DNA from: an uncultured Granulosicoccaceae bacterium | GTDB lineage: Bacteria; Pseudomonadota; Gammaproteobacteria; Granulosicoccales; Granulosicoccaceae | Direction of reading: 5' to 3' | Length of the DNA stretch: 8,901 nt | Assembly (NCBI GenBank): GCA_937951695.1 | Contig: CALFBL010000138.1 | Coordinates: 1 to 8,901, forward strand | Shown: in pieces, positions 7,791-8,901 of the stretch | How the letters are laid out: each line of letters starts with the position of its first letter | How positions within the stretch are numbered: the first letter of the stretch is position 1 | Notes under the pieces: model-generated | Databases searched by the model: none | What the model saw: only the letters and a program-made list of their open reading frames with translations | Told to the model about the DNA's origin: nothing | Position numbers and translations under genes: made by a program

Positions 7791-8342
7791 ATGACTGAAC
7801 CTACTGAGCCAGAAGAGTTGGCCACTAAATGGAATGTTCGTCACCGCTACGCAAAGCGACAGAAAATCAACGCGCCCGACGCGTGCTCAGTTTTGCGGGA
7901 ACAGGCAAGACTGCTGCCTGCGCGGGGAGAGGCACTGGATATCGCGTGCGGTCGAGGGGGTAACGCTCGGTTTTTACAGGCCCGGGGCCTGGCTGTGAGC
8001 GCCTGGGACATATCAAAGGTGGCCGTCGAGGAATTAAGCCGTGATGTTCCTGCAATCAAAGCTGAGGTTCGCGATGTGATCCAGCACCCACCGGCGCCTC
8101 GTACGTTTGATGTCATAACCATCAGTCGTTTTCTGCATCGTGCGCTATGCCCAGCAATCGAATGCGCGTTGCGACCAGGTGGCGCACTGTTTTATCAAAC
8201 GTTTTTAACCGGCCTTTCGAATGCGGATTTTTTGCTAGAACCTGACGAGCTAGCGTTGTTGTTTCCCGGCCTGCACATCGAGTTTTACGCTGAGCCTGAA
8301 CACAGTTCTGAGGCGCAATTAGTGGCCAAGCGGCTGACGTGA
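7791..8342 (+). CDS. Small class I SAM-dependent methyltransferase, TehB-like
   Basis: A 183-residue cytoplasmic Rossmann-fold methyltransferase; the substrate is not identifiable. After a polar N-terminus it shows motif I LDIACGRGGNARFL (SAM glycines), motif II VSAWDIS ending in the acidic residue that usually contacts the SAM ribose, a motif IV strand FDVITISRFLHRAL, and the motif VI-like turn LRPGGALFYQTF. The pattern resembles TehB/tellurite-resistance-like and other small methyltransferases, but tellurite function should not be assumed. I chose ATG at 7791, 12 nt after the trkH stop. A TTG at 7767 would overlap trkH and has no better ribosome site; neither start has a clear Shine-Dalgarno. 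It is probably the last gene of the plus-strand unit, since a convergent gene follows. No link to K+ transport is visible. Confidence 0.85.
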   Translation: MTEPTEPEELATKWNVRHRYAKRQKINAPDACSVLREQARLLPARGEALDIACGRGGNARFLQARGLAVSAWDISKVAVEELSRDVPAIKAEVRDVIQHPPAPRTFDVITISRFLHRALCPAIECALRPGGALFYQTFLTGLSNADFLLEPDELALLFPGLHIEFYAEPEHSSEAQLVAKRLT

Positions 8343-8374
8343 ACCAGAAATCTGGGCACCTGTACCGGGTTCAC
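8339..8374. repeat. Inverted repeat spanning the convergent gene ends
   Basis: A perfect 7-bp inverted repeat, GTGAACC at 8339-8345 and GGTTCAC at 8368-8374, with a 22-nt spacer. It touches the stop codons of both convergent genes. A smaller alternative hairpin, CCAG-AAAT-CTGG, lies at 8344-8355. Neither has a following T-run on either strand, so it is not a standard intrinsic terminator. It could form a weak bidirectional 3' structure or be chance. Confidence 0.35.
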
Positions 8375-8901
8375 TAGCTGGGTTGTTGCTCGAATATCAT
8401 CAGGTGATCGAGCTTTAATCTCACCCCGAATTGTTCACCCACGTCGTGATTCAAATGCGAGGGAGCCAGGCACAGCAATCGGGTACTACCTGGCATGCGC
8501 AAGGTGTATAGATGATCCGCGCCACGAAAATCTTTGGCAATAACCGTGGCTATGGTTGGGCTGTTGTTGTCGTGCAGGATGTCATCGGGACGAACCAACA
8601 GTTCTATTTGTGTGCCCACTTTGAACCGATTAGAGAGTTCGCCCTCAATTATACCTAACTCAGTTTGTATCAGATTATTCTCAAGGGTATTGCCGCAGAC
8701 AAAGACGCCCTCGCCGATAAAGTCTGCAACGAAACGATCTTTCGGTTTGTGGTACAGATCATATGCGTTGTCCCACTGGCACAAGCTGCCATCTCTGATG
8801 ACGCCAATATGATCAGCAATGGCGAAGGCCTCGTACTGGTCGTGGGTGACCAGCATCGCGGTGATGCCGTCGTGTTTTAGTATTTCACGCACCTCATGGG
8901 C
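8374..8901 (-). CDS. ABC transporter ATP-binding protein, FbpC/PotA-like (C-terminal part, cut by right edge)
   Basis: The C-terminal ~175 residues of an importer ATPase that would power uptake through a membrane permease, typically of Fe3+, polyamine or similar substrates. The frame is open to the right edge (AHEVREILK); the GTG at 8892 is internal. Walker A, the signature motif and Walker B lie outside. Visible are the H-loop MLVTHDQYEAFAIADHIGV, the family segment LYHKPKDRFVADFIGEG that ends the nucleotide-binding domain, and a C-terminal TOBE-type regulatory domain with LLVRPDDILHD, DFRGADHLYTL and APSHLNHDVGEQFGV. The RPDD and PSH patterns resemble FbpC-type iron transporters more than sugar-type MalK. 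The substrate is uncertain because no permease or binding protein is in view. It is transcribed toward the trk cluster and ends at a TAG 31 nt from the methyltransferase stop. Confidence 0.9.
   Translation of the reverse strand, partial: AHEVREILKHDGITAMLVTHDQYEAFAIADHIGVIRDGSLCQWDNAYDLYHKPKDRFVADFIGEGVFVCGNTLENNLIQTELGIIEGELSNRFKVGTQIELLVRPDDILHDNNSPTIATVIAKDFRGADHLYTLRMPGSTRLLCLAPSHLNHDVGEQFGVRLKLDHLMIFEQQPS

Overview
The window is an ordinary-looking chromosomal segment of a proteobacterium, most likely a gammaproteobacterium. It has moderate to fairly high GC, dense same-strand genes with overlapping starts and stops, and an rsmB - DUF4390 - ntrY-like - ntrX-like - trkA - trkH order. I recall that order from marine and halophilic gammaproteobacteria, but I could not check it here. 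I see no insertion sequence, prophage, CRISPR array, rRNA or tRNA.

Layout: positions 1-8342 hold seven plus-strand genes that read like one transcription unit. They are the C-terminal half of the 16S rRNA m5C967 methyltransferase RsmB (cut by the left edge), a small exported or membrane-anchored DUF4390 protein, a four-TM NtrY-type sensor kinase, an NtrX-type response regulator, the K+ uptake regulator TrkA, the K+ channel subunit TrkH, and a small class I SAM methyltransferase. The first four genes overlap one another by 1-16 nt. The later gaps are 11-31 nt, so no gap between plus-strand genes has room for a full intergenic promoter. A convergent minus-strand gene, the C-terminal part of an iron/polyamine-type ABC transporter ATPase, enters from the right edge. 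It is separated from the methyltransferase by 31 nt that contain a small inverted repeat.

How the genes work together: NtrY-like and NtrX-like should form a phosphorelay, since the kinase and receiver catalytic residues are intact. They lie just ahead of the two subunits of the Trk potassium importer, which suggests a link between envelope or ionic signals and K+ homeostasis. This link is inference from position.

The most notable observation is in the NtrX-like regulator. Its receiver and Fis-type DNA-binding domains look intact, but its central AAA+ domain has lost the GAFTGA sigma54-contact loop and has substitutions in Walker A (K to R), Walker B (DE to ND), sensor I (N to R) and the first arginine-finger segment. 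It probably cannot act as a sigma54 activator and may be a phosphorylation-controlled DNA-binding regulator instead. I found no sign of a wholly novel system.
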